Shown here piece by piece: positions 17,504 to 26,525 of a stretch of DNA of 58,863 nucleotides. A program made the position numbers and the translations under genes. Numbering within the stretch: position 1 is the stretch's first letter; every line of letters starts with the position of its first letter. Source of the DNA: Bodo saltans (lineage: Eukaryota; Euglenozoa; Kinetoplastea; Eubodonida; Bodonidae); the NCBI GenBank assembly GCA_001460835.1, contig CYKH01000631.1, positions 1 through 58,863 on the forward strand. Direction: 5' to 3'. The notes under the pieces were generated by a model that did not search any database, had not been told where the DNA came from, and saw nothing but the letters and a program-made list of their open reading frames with translations.

Positions 17504-19042
17504 GGCCTGCTGACGCCAAAGCTCACCAAGACGATTGCTGGTACGTCTCGTGGCGCTCCCGCTGTGTCCCGCCGTGATAAGAATCGCGTTGTGACCTGCA
17601 CAGTTCCTCACAATGCGCTCGTGCAAGTGTTCGACTACAAAACACAGAAGAGTCGCATCTTCAAAGGTCCCGATTTGGTGATGCTGATGCCGGATGAAGA
17701 ATTTACTGTCGTGAGCCTCTCAGGTGGTATGCCCAAAAGGCCCGATGCCCTGAAGAGCCTCTGCATGCACCTTGGCCCTGACTACATGCGAGACGAGCTC
17801 GTCATCGAGACGCTCGACCACGCCCGTCTGCAGTTGGCCGTGTCCTACAATTGGGAATTCGACCCCTCTGTTGCTGTAGAACAAGGAAGGGCATTCAGTG
17901 TCCCTGACTTCGTTGGCGATGCCTGCAAAGCGATCGCCTCCCGCATCCGCGGCTTTGTCTCTAGTGAAACGTTTGACTCTTTCCACCGCAACTCGTCCAA
18001 TATTATCAAGCTGGCCGTGTTTGGACAAAATAAGGAGACTGGCGCTCTGAATCCCACGATGCACTTTGCTGTGAATGGACTTGTGATTACCAACGTCGAT
18101 ATTCACAGCGTCGACCCCGTTGACCCCAAGACTCGTGATGCCCTGACAAAGAGCGTTCAGCTTGCGATTGAGATCACGACGAAGTCACAGGAAGCCGTCG
18201 CTATCCAGCAGGCCACCACACTCGAGCAAGAAGCGAAGGGTAAACTCGAGCGTCAGATCATCCACGCCAAGTCTGGATCAGAAATGGAGCGCCGCCAGCT
18301 GCTGAGCGTTGAGGCGGACAATGCCGCGATTGAGTCCACTGGTGCCAGCAAGGCTCAAGCCGCCGCAGTTGCCGAGGCGACCCTTATCGAGGGGCAGTCC
18401 GAAGTCGATCTGGCCGAAAAGAGATCGGCTGCTATGGACACCAACGTTGAGGCGGAGCTGCAGGTTGAGGCGGCAAAGCAGTCTGCAGAGTTGGACTTCC
18501 GCCAAGCGTTGTATGAATTGGAAGTCGCCAAGGCCCGTGAACTCTCTCGCATTGAAACCGACAAGTTCCGCAAGACGATCGCTGCGGTTGGCAAGGACAC
18601 CATCAAGGCGATCGCAAAGGCAGGCCCTGAGCTCCAAGCGAAGCTCCTCGCTGGCCTTGGCCTCCAGGGGTACCTTGTCACGGACGGCTCGAACCCCATC
18701 AACCTGTTCCCTGTTCAACACCGCGAAGGGCATGACCGCTGCTGCTACTGGTGGCTCAGCATAAAGAAAGGAAACGACACCAGCGTTGTTTGCTTTGCAA
18801 GGGATCAATATCCAACACACGGGTGGGTTCAACACACGGGTGGGTTCAACACACGGGTGGGTTCAACACACGGGTTCAATATCCAACACGGGTGGGTTCA
18901 ATATCGCACGATGAATCAAACAAGAAGAAGCGTTGAAAGAAAAGGAGAAAAAAAAAACCACAATCTCAAAACAACAACAAAAATTAGCAACGACATTCTT
19001 CAAGTTTCAAGATCGAATCAAAGTGGTGGTTGCCGTGATTAA
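17471..19042 (+). CDS. MVP: Major vault protein, C-terminal part (shoulder, cap helix, cap ring)
   Basis: From TCTVPHNALVQVFDY the frame is colinear with the MVP C-terminal half. It shows the SPFH-like shoulder (LVIETLDHARLQLAVSYNW, SVPDFVGDACKAIASRI, SVQLAIEITTKSQEA), then the long Ala/Glu-rich cap helix (about 18190-18600) and the cap end LVTDGSNPINLF. The ATG at 17471 belongs to the displaced duplicate, so the true N-terminus of any product is unknown. At 18703-18716 an exact 7-base tandem duplication shifts the frame. The other frame would continue FNTAKGM and end at 18764, like known MVP tails. In the frame as given the protein runs on through a tandem repeat to 19042. Together with the 5' part this looks like one MVP gene with at least two disruptions. 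Confidence 0.8.
   Translation: MPAKRSPPASAGLLTPKLTKTIAGTSRGAPAVSRRDKNRVVTCTVPHNALVQVFDYKTQKSRIFKGPDLVMLMPDEEFTVVSLSGGMPKRPDALKSLCMHLGPDYMRDELVIETLDHARLQLAVSYNWEFDPSVAVEQGRAFSVPDFVGDACKAIASRIRGFVSSETFDSFHRNSSNIIKLAVFGQNKETGALNPTMHFAVNGLVITNVDIHSVDPVDPKTRDALTKSVQLAIEITTKSQEAVAIQQATTLEQEAKGKLERQIIHAKSGSEMERRQLLSVEADNAAIESTGASKAQAAAVAEATLIEGQSEVDLAEKRSAAMDTNVEAELQVEAAKQSAELDFRQALYELEVAKARELSRIETDKFRKTIAAVGKDTIKAIAKAGPELQAKLLAGLGLQGYLVTDGSNPINLFPVQHREGHDRCCYWWLSIKKGNDTSVVCFARDQYPTHGWVQHTGGFNTRVGSTHGFNIQHGWVQYRTMNQTRRSVERKGEKKNHNLKTTTKISNDILQVSRSNQSGGCRD
17507..17611 (+). repeat. MVP segment A, second copy
   Basis: This is the second copy of 17059-17162. It is in frame with the downstream MVP C-terminal half but out of frame with the displaced segment B that precedes it. 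Confidence 0.85.
17783..17952 (+). repeat. MVP segment B, colinear copy
   Basis: This is the copy of segment B that is colinear with the rest of the MVP C-terminal half. It continues without break into GFVSSETFDSFHRNS. Confidence 0.85.
18703..18716 (+). repeat. 7-base tandem duplication in MVP
   Basis: The sequence cctgttc occurs twice in direct succession. A single copy would keep the MVP frame through NLFNTAKGM to a stop at 18762-18764. Confidence 0.9.
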
Positions 19043-19108
19043 TTTTTTTTTCTTTCATGTTGCAAGAAATTGAGTTATATTCTTGTTGTTGTTGTAACGT
19101 TAGAGGTT
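18765..19108. other. Intergenic region after MVP
   Basis: Beyond the 17-base repeat array this stretch is A/C rich and then ends in a T-rich and TTG-rich tract (19041-19095) with an AG at 19102-19103, ahead of the next ATG. I see no gene or RNA here. Confidence 0.6.
18814..18899 (+). repeat. 17-base tandem repeat array
   Basis: Three perfect units of aacacacgggtgggttc (18814-18864) are followed by a 13-base truncated unit (18865-18877), a spacer aatatcc and one more truncated unit (18885-18899). The array lies just after the expected MVP stop, in the probable 3' untranslated region. Confidence 0.9.
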
Positions 19109-20287
19109 ATGGACGAGGCACCACCTAAGGTCATGGCGGAGATGGTCATCGGCACGGATGACGTGTTGCCCGATGTGTCCCTTCCTCCGATTCAATACAC
19201 CCCGCCTACCGACGACGATGTGAGCATTATTCTCACAACCATTGCAGGGCTCCACTACAACGGAGGAAACGCCATTGAGGGGTACGACTTGGACGTCATC
19301 CACGCAGTGCGAGATCGGCTTGATCAACTGTACTACTGGGCAGTCGAGGAGAAGCACTTTCGTGATAGCAGCCCACCACTTGTCCTCGCTAATGAACGTC
19401 TCGTCGCGTTGCTGGTGAAATTAATTGAAACTAATCGGCCGAAGATCATCGTGTCGGTCTTTAGAGCACTCCGTGAACTGCTTCTGCACCCAGCCCGCGT
19501 ACCGAACTATTCCGACTTTTTACCGCTGCTGTGCAAGTCACTACAGCAGTTCCCTAACATGGAAGACTTAGTGGAGGAGGGTGTCGCTACGATTGCAGCG
19601 ATGGCAACGGTGAACCCCGAGGCGATTCTTGTCAGCGACGGTGTCAGTGCGGTGTTACAGGCGATGCAGAAGGCACCAAATCTGCTCCCGGTGCATAGAT
19701 TTGGCTGCCTGTTGTTCGCGGCATTGGTTGATGGGAAGCGTCCGGATCCTACGGAAGCACCAGCAGCGCTCCTACTCGTCCACATTGGCGTGGTGGTAGA
19801 TTTTATGTGCCGAGCCTACCAACGCCAAACGCAGGACACTGCAGTGTCTGCTGCTGTTGCTCACACACTCGCGGTGATGGCCTCTATTCCACAGAACCAT
19901 GAAGAACTTGTGTCGCATCGATTGGTCCTTTCCACCCTCCGTCACCTCGCAGAGCACCACCACTTCACCACACGAACCGTACAAGACGCCCTCACTGCTG
20001 TGTCTGAGCTTTGCGGCGAGCTCGATCGTCTGCAGCAGCGCACCATTGCACTGTCCATCAAGGAACTCATGATGCGCACGACTGAAACAGAAACGCTGGC
20101 GACATGCGTTGCTGTCGTCCTCAAGCTGTTGCGAAATGGAGGTGAAGAGATGCAGCACTTTGTAGTGGAGAATCAAGTGCCCCAGGTTATCGCGATTGCA
20201 TTGGACCATTTTGGCGAAGACGACGACGTACTTCGCGACATCTGCATGACGGCCTTGCGAGAGATGGTCATCTCGAAGCTGCGCTGA
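19109..20287 (+). CDS. Armadillo/HEAT-like helical repeat protein, 392 aa
   Basis: The ATG at 19109 is preceded by a TTG and T-rich tract and an AG at 19102-19103. The protein is almost entirely helical, with repeated pairs of amphipathic helices of 40-45 residues: LVALLVKLIETNRPKIIVSV, ALRELLLHPARVP, GVATIAAMATVNPEAILVS, AVAHTLAVMASIPQNHEELV and CVAVVLKLLRNGGEEMQHF. This is the ARM-repeat pattern. The N-terminal 60 residues are acidic. No catalytic motif, signal or membrane segment is seen. Such proteins are usually scaffolds, and the partner cannot be read from the sequence. Alternatives are HEAT-repeat or proteasome-assembly type folds. Confidence 0.6.
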   Translation: MDEAPPKVMAEMVIGTDDVLPDVSLPPIQYTPPTDDDVSIILTTIAGLHYNGGNAIEGYDLDVIHAVRDRLDQLYYWAVEEKHFRDSSPPLVLANERLVALLVKLIETNRPKIIVSVFRALRELLLHPARVPNYSDFLPLLCKSLQQFPNMEDLVEEGVATIAAMATVNPEAILVSDGVSAVLQAMQKAPNLLPVHRFGCLLFAALVDGKRPDPTEAPAALLLVHIGVVVDFMCRAYQRQTQDTAVSAAVAHTLAVMASIPQNHEELVSHRLVLSTLRHLAEHHHFTTRTVQDALTAVSELCGELDRLQQRTIALSIKELMMRTTETETLATCVAVVLKLLRNGGEEMQHFVVENQVPQVIAIALDHFGEDDDVLRDICMTALREMVISKLR

Positions 20288-20434
20288 GTGAATGAAGTCT
20301 ACTGAAAAGCCTACATAGAATAGCTCACTCTCATCCTTTTCTTTGAGATCGCTGCAGTGTTGTTTTGGGTTGCTGTCTCTTTCTTATTTCCTTCGTTATT
20401 TTGTTTTTGGGGGCTTCGGTGAAGTGTAACGATC

Positions 20435-21661
20435 ATGCGCCGTCTTCTTTCATCAAGTGGCTTCGCCGCAGTGGCCTGCCGCGCCTACACCCAATATTCC
20501 GACTACAACCTGTGGGATCCCCTTCTGCTCACCGAGCAGCTCACCCCAGAGGAGCGTGAGATCAAGGACACTGTGCACAAGTACTGCCAGGAGTCTCTGA
20601 TGCCTCGTGTCACCCAAGCGTTCCGCACTGAGTCTCGCGACAAGCAGATCTTTCGTGAGCTCGGCCAGTTGGGAGTGATGGGCCCAACGATCCAAGGCTA
20701 TGGATGTGCCGGTGTCTCTAACGTTGCCGCTGGTCTCATTTCCCGCGAAATTGAGGCGGTGGATAGCGCCTACCGCAGCTCCTGGTCCGTCCAGAGCTCC
20801 CTTGTGATGTTCCCGATCAATGAATACGGCACTGAGGCCCAGCGCGAGAAGTTCCTTCCGCGCCTTGCGGCCGGTGAGCTGATTGGCTGCTTCGGCCTCA
20901 CGGAGCCCAACGCCGGATCTGATCCCATGAGCATGACGACAAAGGCGAAGAAGGTGGACGGTGGTTGGATCCTCAACGGCCGCAAGCTGTGGATCACCTC
21001 GGCACCTATTGCCGACGTTGCCGTTGTGTGGGCCAAGGACGAGAAGGGCACCATCCGTGGATTCATCGTGGAGCGTGGCTTTAAGGGCTTCGAGACGCCA
21101 GTGATTGAGGGTAAGGTGTCCCTCCGCGCTAGCTGCACCGGTGGGATTGAACTGGACAACTGCTTCGTCCCTGACGCAAACTACCTTCCCAATGCCGAAG
21201 GCCTCAAGGCCCCCTTTGGCTGCCTCAGCAGTGCCCGCTACGGCATTGCATGGGGTGCGATGGGCGCCGCTGAGTCGTGCTTTAAGATTGCTCGCCAGTA
21301 CACAATGGACCGCAAGCAGTTCGGCAAGCCGCTCGCTGCAAACCAAATTGTCCAAACAAAGCTGGCTGACATGACCACCGACATTACTCTCGCCCTCAAT
21401 GCGTGCCTGACAGCAGGTCGCCTCAAGGACCAGGGTAAGTTGTCTCACCAAGTCATTTCGATGTTGAAGCGTAACAACACTGGCAAGGCAATCCAGATCG
21501 CTCGTACTGCCCGCGATATGTTAGGCGGCAACGGTATCGTCGATGAATACCATGTCATCCGTCACGTCGTCAACCTCGAGTCCGTCATCACCTACGAGGG
21601 CACCTACGACGTCCACGGCCTCATTGTGGGCCGCGCCATCACCGGTATCAGTGCATTCTAA
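20435..21661 (+). CDS. GCDH: Glutaryl-CoA dehydrogenase, mitochondrial, 408 aa
   Basis: This is an acyl-CoA dehydrogenase that oxidises and decarboxylates glutaryl-CoA to crotonyl-CoA in lysine and tryptophan breakdown, using FAD and passing electrons to ETF. The sequence follows the glutaryl-CoA branch closely: [18 protein letters not shown] at the start, [84 protein letters not shown] and the catalytic-base region [19 protein letters not shown], with the Glu at about residue 388. The first 17 residues ([17 protein letters not shown]) form a typical mitochondrial presequence. Length and frame are complete. Strong C-ending codon preference suggests high expression. Nothing near it belongs to the same pathway. 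Confidence 0.93.
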   Translation: MRRLLSSSGFAAVACRAYTQYSDYNLWDPLLLTEQLTPEEREIKDTVHKYCQESLMPRVTQAFRTESRDKQIFRELGQLGVMGPTIQGYGCAGVSNVAAGLISREIEAVDSAYRSSWSVQSSLVMFPINEYGTEAQREKFLPRLAAGELIGCFGLTEPNAGSDPMSMTTKAKKVDGGWILNGRKLWITSAPIADVAVVWAKDEKGTIRGFIVERGFKGFETPVIEGKVSLRASCTGGIELDNCFVPDANYLPNAEGLKAPFGCLSSARYGIAWGAMGAAESCFKIARQYTMDRKQFGKPLAANQIVQTKLADMTTDITLALNACLTAGRLKDQGKLSHQVISMLKRNNTGKAIQIARTARDMLGGNGIVDEYHVIRHVVNLESVITYEGTYDVHGLIVGRAITGISAF

Positions 21662-21842
21662 GGGAGAATGGAGCTTCCATTCCATCACGTTTGTTTTTTC
21701 ATATATCACATCCATTCCTGTAAGTGTTCGTCAAATTTGTCAATGCGAGAACTCATCAGTAATTCGTGTATGCACGATTAGTATTGACTTTGTATTTGTG
21801 GTATATGTTTCTCCTTTCCTTGTTTTTCAGTTTTGATTCATC

Positions 21843-23231
21843 ATGACTTCTGTGGGAGGTCATGTTGCACCCAGCAGCACCGTCGTGGAAGCTGCAACAG
21901 ATCTAGGAGCGCAACATGGACTTGTGAGCAGTGCGTGGAGTCATTTGAAATCGAACCCCTACTTCTCGGCTGGTGCCGGTCTGTACACACTGACCATCGC
22001 CGCGGTGGTTGGTCGCTACGCGTTCAAAATGTTCACCTCCAATGCTCGTCGTAAGTTTGTCGTGTCAATGGAGACGACGAATCGGGACCCGTCGTACGAT
22101 TGGCTGATGCAATGGCTCTCCCGTCACCCCACATTCAGTTTCCAGCAAATCAGCGTCATGACGACCAACGTGATGATTCATGCCAACGAAGAGACCACCA
22201 GTCACTGCACGTTTGCCCCATGCCCAAACATTCCGCATTGGTTCTTACACCGAGGTTGGCCAATGGTGGTCTATCGCAAGAGACAAGTTGAACGCGCAGC
22301 CGGCAGTGATGTGCTCGAGACGATCGAAATGTACACCATGGGGCTGAGCTCGCATGTCATGAAGGATATTGTGGCCGAGGCGAAGATGCAGGCGGTCACG
22401 CGCGATAGCGACAAGACTGTCATTTACCAAAATGCCGGTGGTCGCTGGACACGAGTGCAAGAGCCTCGATCTCGAAGGCCATTGTCCTCTGTGATCTTAG
22501 ACAAAAACTCCCGTGAAGAGATTTTGGAAGATGTACGATTGTTCCTCCAATCTCGAGGCTACTATCAAGAGCTGGGTGTTCCCTACCGTCGTGGGTTCCT
22601 GCTCCATGGCCCCCCTGGCTGCGGTAAGAGCAGCTTGGTGATGGCACTTGCAGGAGAGCTACGTTTGGCGATTTGTCTGCTCAGCCTCAGCAACCGAGCT
22701 CTGGACGACGAGTCTTTGATGTCGCTCCTTAACACCGCGCCGATGAGGTCCATTGTGCTCATGGAAGATATCGATCGCGCCTTCTCTCACGACAGCCGTG
22801 TCACAATGAGTGGCATTCTCAACGCACTCGATGGCGTTGGTGCCCAGGAGGGCCGTATTGTTTTTATGACGACCAACCACGTGGAGCGACTGGACGCCGC
22901 GCTGATTCGACCAGGACGTGCAGATGTGAAGGTGGAGATCGGCTACGTGTCTCACACCCAGGCTTCGCAGCTGTTCGCTAAGTTTTATCCATCTAGCTCT
23001 CATCGCGTGAGGGAAGCGTTCGCAGATGCGCTGCCTGAGTTCCGTTTATCTGTGGCGCAGATCCAAAGTCATTTATTCCTTCACAGAAATAGCGCGGAGG
23101 AGGCGGTGCGGACAATGCCGGCATTTGTGCGACAGTGCGACGCCTTCGAAGAGCAACTGGACAAGGCACGGGAGAAGGAGCGTAAATTAGCGAAGCTGAA
23201 GGCTCCCCCGCTGTTGCCGTTCCAGCAATAA
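21843..23231 (+). CDS. BCS1: BCS1 mitochondrial AAA chaperone, 462 aa
   Basis: BCS1 translocates the folded Rieske iron-sulfur protein across the inner membrane so that it can join complex III. A single hydrophobic span lies at about residues 44-60 (GLYTLTIAAVVGRYAF). It is followed by the BCS1-specific segment with KFVVSMETTNRDPSYDWL and MQWLSRHPTFSFQQISV. The AAA module has RGFLLHGPPGCGKSS (Walker A, about 256), IVLMEDIDRAF (Walker B), MSGILNALDGVGAQEGR, sensor FMTTNH and the Arg finger context ALIRPGRADVKVEIGY. The C-terminal tail is basic. The ATG at 21843 gives a normal BCS1 length. It lies about 6 kb from the divergent paralogue at 14220, with the MVP, ARM and GCDH genes between. Confidence 0.9.
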   Translation: MTSVGGHVAPSSTVVEAATDLGAQHGLVSSAWSHLKSNPYFSAGAGLYTLTIAAVVGRYAFKMFTSNARRKFVVSMETTNRDPSYDWLMQWLSRHPTFSFQQISVMTTNVMIHANEETTSHCTFAPCPNIPHWFLHRGWPMVVYRKRQVERAAGSDVLETIEMYTMGLSSHVMKDIVAEAKMQAVTRDSDKTVIYQNAGGRWTRVQEPRSRRPLSSVILDKNSREEILEDVRLFLQSRGYYQELGVPYRRGFLLHGPPGCGKSSLVMALAGELRLAICLLSLSNRALDDESLMSLLNTAPMRSIVLMEDIDRAFSHDSRVTMSGILNALDGVGAQEGRIVFMTTNHVERLDAALIRPGRADVKVEIGYVSHTQASQLFAKFYPSSSHRVREAFADALPEFRLSVAQIQSHLFLHRNSAEEAVRTMPAFVRQCDAFEEQLDKAREKERKLAKLKAPPLLPFQQ

Positions 23232-23436
23232 AGGCGAACTACTTGATTGCTTGTATTGGTGTGTGGGTCTGCTGGGGCCCCACCCTTCGTTCATGTTTGA
23301 AAGAACACTTCACATCACAAATTCTTCATTCATTTCAACTTAACTACATTTCTTGTCTGCTAATGATCGTCACCACAGTGACTGCTGGTCATTACTATTT
23401 CTTATGCGTTGCTCTGTTGGTACAGTACATTTATAA

Positions 23437-24840
23437 ATGCCAGCGAATGGCTGGTTGTTCATCGACAATGGCGGGTACTCGTTAAAAGCGATGTTTTTGG
23501 CGAGCGACGCACCAGCGGCGACCAAACCAGCGTATGTTGTTGTGCCCAACGCTGTCGGTGCATCTGCTTCCATTGGCAGGGGCATCGTAGGGACGACGCT
23601 CTCGACGCTAAACCAGTATCACTCGCTGCTGCTCCGGCGACCACTCGATCAAGGACTGCTGGTGGATGGGGAGCTGCAATCTTTCATCTGGGATAGTGTT
23701 CTGCAGCACTTCACCATTGTCGATGAGCAGTCGATCGACTTGTTGTTTACTCTCCCAATCGGAACCCCTGAGGCCGTGTCGGAGCAGTGGGTGAGCGCGC
23801 TGATGCTCGGCTTCCGATTTCGCAGCGTCACCATCGTCAGCAGCAGTTTCCTTGCGCTGGTTGGCGCTGAGGTGTTGCACGGCACCCCAACCACGGGCAC
23901 CGGTATTGTTGTAGACTGCGGCTTTTCCGGGTGCACCATCACACCATACGTGGCGTATCGCCCCATGCGCTCGTCCATTGGCAGGACGTTGGTCGGTGGT
24001 AAGTTGTTGACCAACTGCTTGAAAGAAACGTTGAGTTTCTCCCAAATGAATCTTCTGGAGGACACATGGATCGTCAACTGCATCAAGGAGTCCTGCTGCA
24101 GAGTTGCTGAGGAGGGAGGGCCGCTCTCATTGCAGCGGATGCTGAAGGCCGCAAGCAGAAAACGAGCCCGTGACGATGCCGATGACGTTGCGTCACCAAC
24201 AGCCGCCGTTGGGGGACCTCTTGTCTATGCCCTGCCCACTGTCCCAGCAGCGATGCCTGCTGGATGCATCGCACAACCGCAGCAGCTCAAAGGTTGTTTC
24301 CGTGACGCGCAAACAGTGAAAGTGGCGCATGAAAGCTTCATCATCCCAGAAGTGCTGTTTTCACCGTGTGATGTTGGCCTCGATTCTAGCCTTGGGGTGG
24401 TAGAGGTCTATCAGCACGTGGTGTGCAGTGAGAGGACGTTGCTTGCCCAACTTTCACTTGTGTCACCGTCCGTGTGCAGGAACACGGTTGTGTTTGGTGG
24501 CACGTCGAACCTTCCTGGCTTCGTGTCGCGCTTTCAAAAGGACGTGACCGCTGATAGCTGCCAAAGTCTCATTGCGGGAGCACCAGTCGTCCGCTCCACT
24601 GCTGTGGAAGGTGACGTGCCTTCCATCAGTAGTGTTTTGGGTGCTGCGTCATCACGGTCGATCAAACATCGCACGCAGGAACTGTTGCCTCTCGTCGGGA
24701 TCAAAGCGCTCATGACGGCAACAAGTGGACATCTGGCTGGGCTCCGCTCTGACATGCAGCAGCGCGGCGGTGTTGTGGTGAAGGGGACCCCCAAACAAGC
24801 CTTAGAATCGTTTCAAAAGGCTGTGTCAAGACTGCTGTGA
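23437..24840 (+). CDS. ARP6: Actin-related protein 6 (Arp6), 467 aa
   Basis: The N-terminus has the actin-fold phosphate loop region (WLFIDNGGYSLKAMF). The centre has the second phosphate loop and the Arp6-like run VVDCGFSGCTITPY, then SIGRTLVGGKLLTNCLKETL followed by SFSQMNLLEDTWIVN. Later PEVLFSPCDVGLDS matches the PEILFxPSDIG motif of Arp6, and NTVVFGGTSNLPGFVSRF is the actin-fold adenosine motif. Arp6 is a subunit of SWR1/SRCAP-type complexes that exchange H2A for H2A.Z, so a nuclear role is expected. A Lys/Arg-rich insert near residue 240 (ASRKRARDDADD) could be a nuclear localisation signal. The protein is somewhat longer than yeast Arp6, owing to that insert and C-terminal loops. Another divergent Arp is the alternative. 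Confidence 0.75.
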   Translation: MPANGWLFIDNGGYSLKAMFLASDAPAATKPAYVVVPNAVGASASIGRGIVGTTLSTLNQYHSLLLRRPLDQGLLVDGELQSFIWDSVLQHFTIVDEQSIDLLFTLPIGTPEAVSEQWVSALMLGFRFRSVTIVSSSFLALVGAEVLHGTPTTGTGIVVDCGFSGCTITPYVAYRPMRSSIGRTLVGGKLLTNCLKETLSFSQMNLLEDTWIVNCIKESCCRVAEEGGPLSLQRMLKAASRKRARDDADDVASPTAAVGGPLVYALPTVPAAMPAGCIAQPQQLKGCFRDAQTVKVAHESFIIPEVLFSPCDVGLDSSLGVVEVYQHVVCSERTLLAQLSLVSPSVCRNTVVFGGTSNLPGFVSRFQKDVTADSCQSLIAGAPVVRSTAVEGDVPSISSVLGAASSRSIKHRTQELLPLVGIKALMTATSGHLAGLRSDMQQRGGVVVKGTPKQALESFQKAVSRLL

Positions 24841-24962
24841 TGTTTATTTTTTCTCGATTTCGAATCATGTTGTTGCCTCTTTTGTACCAGACTTTCATCG
24901 CTTAATTCGAATGAATCTCATCATGTTTTCATTGACACTACGTCAGAGAGCTATTATCGATC

Positions 24963-26381
24963 ATGGCTAATCGCCTCGCCAATATTTTGGACCACATCGC
25001 CGCCAACAGCCGCGATAGCGACGAGATGAAGCACTTGAAGCAACGCATTGCCCTTGAATCGCTTCGTGCCCAGTTCCATCTCAGTGAAGATCGACTGAAG
25101 GAGATGGTGTACTTTATGATCCACGAGATGCACCAAGGCCTCGCGGGTCGGCCGAGCACCTTGCGCATGCTGCCAAGCTACGTGTACCGCAAGAATATCA
25201 GCCAGGCTGAAGGCGTCTACTACGCGCTGGATCTTGGCGGCACGAACTTCCGCGTGATCCGCATGCTGATTCGCCAAGGCAAGCTCATTAGCGTCGCGCA
25301 GTCCGCGTTCGTGGTCCCAAAGGAGCACATGGAGGGAACCCACACCGGACTCTTCAGCTTCATCGCTGGATGTGTTCTCCAGTTTATTCAAGAAAAGGGC
25401 CAGGAGGATATGAAGGGCGGCGCCCAGCGCACTATTCCACTTGGATTCACCTTCAGCTTCCCTGTGAATCAAGCAAGCGTCAATGAAGGCTCGTTGATCA
25501 AGTGGACGAAGGGCTTTAAGACAACTGGCGTTGAGGGCAACGATGTTGTGCAGCTCTTGCAAGCAGCCCTCGATAAGGTCAACGTCGACGTGCGCATCGT
25601 GGCACTGTGCAACGACACCGTTGGCACGCTTGTCGCTCGCTACTTCTCCGATGAGCACACCCAGATGGGCGTCATCCTTGGCACCGGTGCCAACGCCTGT
25701 TACTGGGAGCGCTCCTCAGCGGTCACCAAGGACGGAAAGGTCGCCAAGGAGGGCGCGAAGGAGACAGTGATCAACATGGAGTTCGGTAATTTCGATTCGA
25801 CGCACATGCTTTGCCTCCCGGCAACACCCTTCGACGATGCGATCGACAAGGCTAGCATCAACCCGGGGGCACAACGCTTTGAGAAAATGATCAGCGGTAT
25901 GTACTTGGGTGAAATTGCTCGCCAGGTGCTTGTCTCGCTCAGCAAGAACGGGCTTCTCCCTGAGTCCGTCGCGAATGGCCTGAACAAGCCGTACAAATTC
26001 GAGTCTCGCTTCAGCGGTCAAATCAGCGCTGACCACCTCCCAGGCCTCTTCGCTACAAAGAGCATCCTGCAGTCCAACTTTGGCGTGACCATCGATAAGA
26101 CTGAGGACCTGTTCCTCATCCGCAACGTATGTGTCCTGGTGCGGAATCGCGCCGCACAGCTTGCAGGCATGGCGATCTCCTCAACGCTGCTCAAGTCTGA
26201 GACCACTGGCAATGCCACCGTTGCAGTGGACGGCAGCGTGTACGAGAAGACGCCATCGTTCCGTGCGGTGATGCAGAAGACCATCCGCACGATCCTCGGA
26301 GATGAGTCTGACGTTCGTCTTGTTCTACAACGCGAAGGAAGCGGCCACGGCGCGGGCTTCATTGCTGCGCTTTCCGCCTAA
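24963..26381 (+). CDS. HK: Hexokinase, glycosomal (PTS2), 472 aa
   Basis: This enzyme phosphorylates glucose with ATP, the first step of glycolysis. Residues 4-12, RLANILDHI, have the R-L-X5-H form of a type 2 peroxisomal targeting signal and resemble the start of trypanosome hexokinases, so glycosomal import is expected. Core motifs are present: YALDLGGTNFRVIRM (ATP phosphate binding), IPLGFTFSFPV, IKWTKGF, LCNDTVGTLVA with the catalytic Asp at about residue 218, GVILGTGANACYWE and MEFGNFDS for sugar binding, then EKMISGMYLGEIARQVL. The C-terminal half ends with GSGHGAGFIAALSA. Length is normal for the kinetoplastid enzyme. Codon use is strongly biased. The frame is whole. Confidence 0.95.
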   Translation: MANRLANILDHIAANSRDSDEMKHLKQRIALESLRAQFHLSEDRLKEMVYFMIHEMHQGLAGRPSTLRMLPSYVYRKNISQAEGVYYALDLGGTNFRVIRMLIRQGKLISVAQSAFVVPKEHMEGTHTGLFSFIAGCVLQFIQEKGQEDMKGGAQRTIPLGFTFSFPVNQASVNEGSLIKWTKGFKTTGVEGNDVVQLLQAALDKVNVDVRIVALCNDTVGTLVARYFSDEHTQMGVILGTGANACYWERSSAVTKDGKVAKEGAKETVINMEFGNFDSTHMLCLPATPFDDAIDKASINPGAQRFEKMISGMYLGEIARQVLVSLSKNGLLPESVANGLNKPYKFESRFSGQISADHLPGLFATKSILQSNFGVTIDKTEDLFLIRNVCVLVRNRAAQLAGMAISSTLLKSETTGNATVAVDGSVYEKTPSFRAVMQKTIRTILGDESDVRLVLQREGSGHGAGFIAALSA

Positions 26382-26525
26382 TGAAAGATTTATCGTGTGA
26401 GGGTCGCGCAGCAGTAGCTACCATCCAACCAGCGTTGTCGCAATACTAACTTTACTCGAGATCTTTTAATTTGTGTTGCCATCGATAATCTGCGTTGCAT
26501 CGATGATTTGCAAATGAGTGGATGA

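Noticed and set aside
20453-21451. Long antisense open frame (332 codons) over the glutaryl-CoA dehydrogenase gene
   Set aside because: The + strand frame is an unmistakable enzyme. The antisense frame is open because the sense gene has strong C-ending codon bias.
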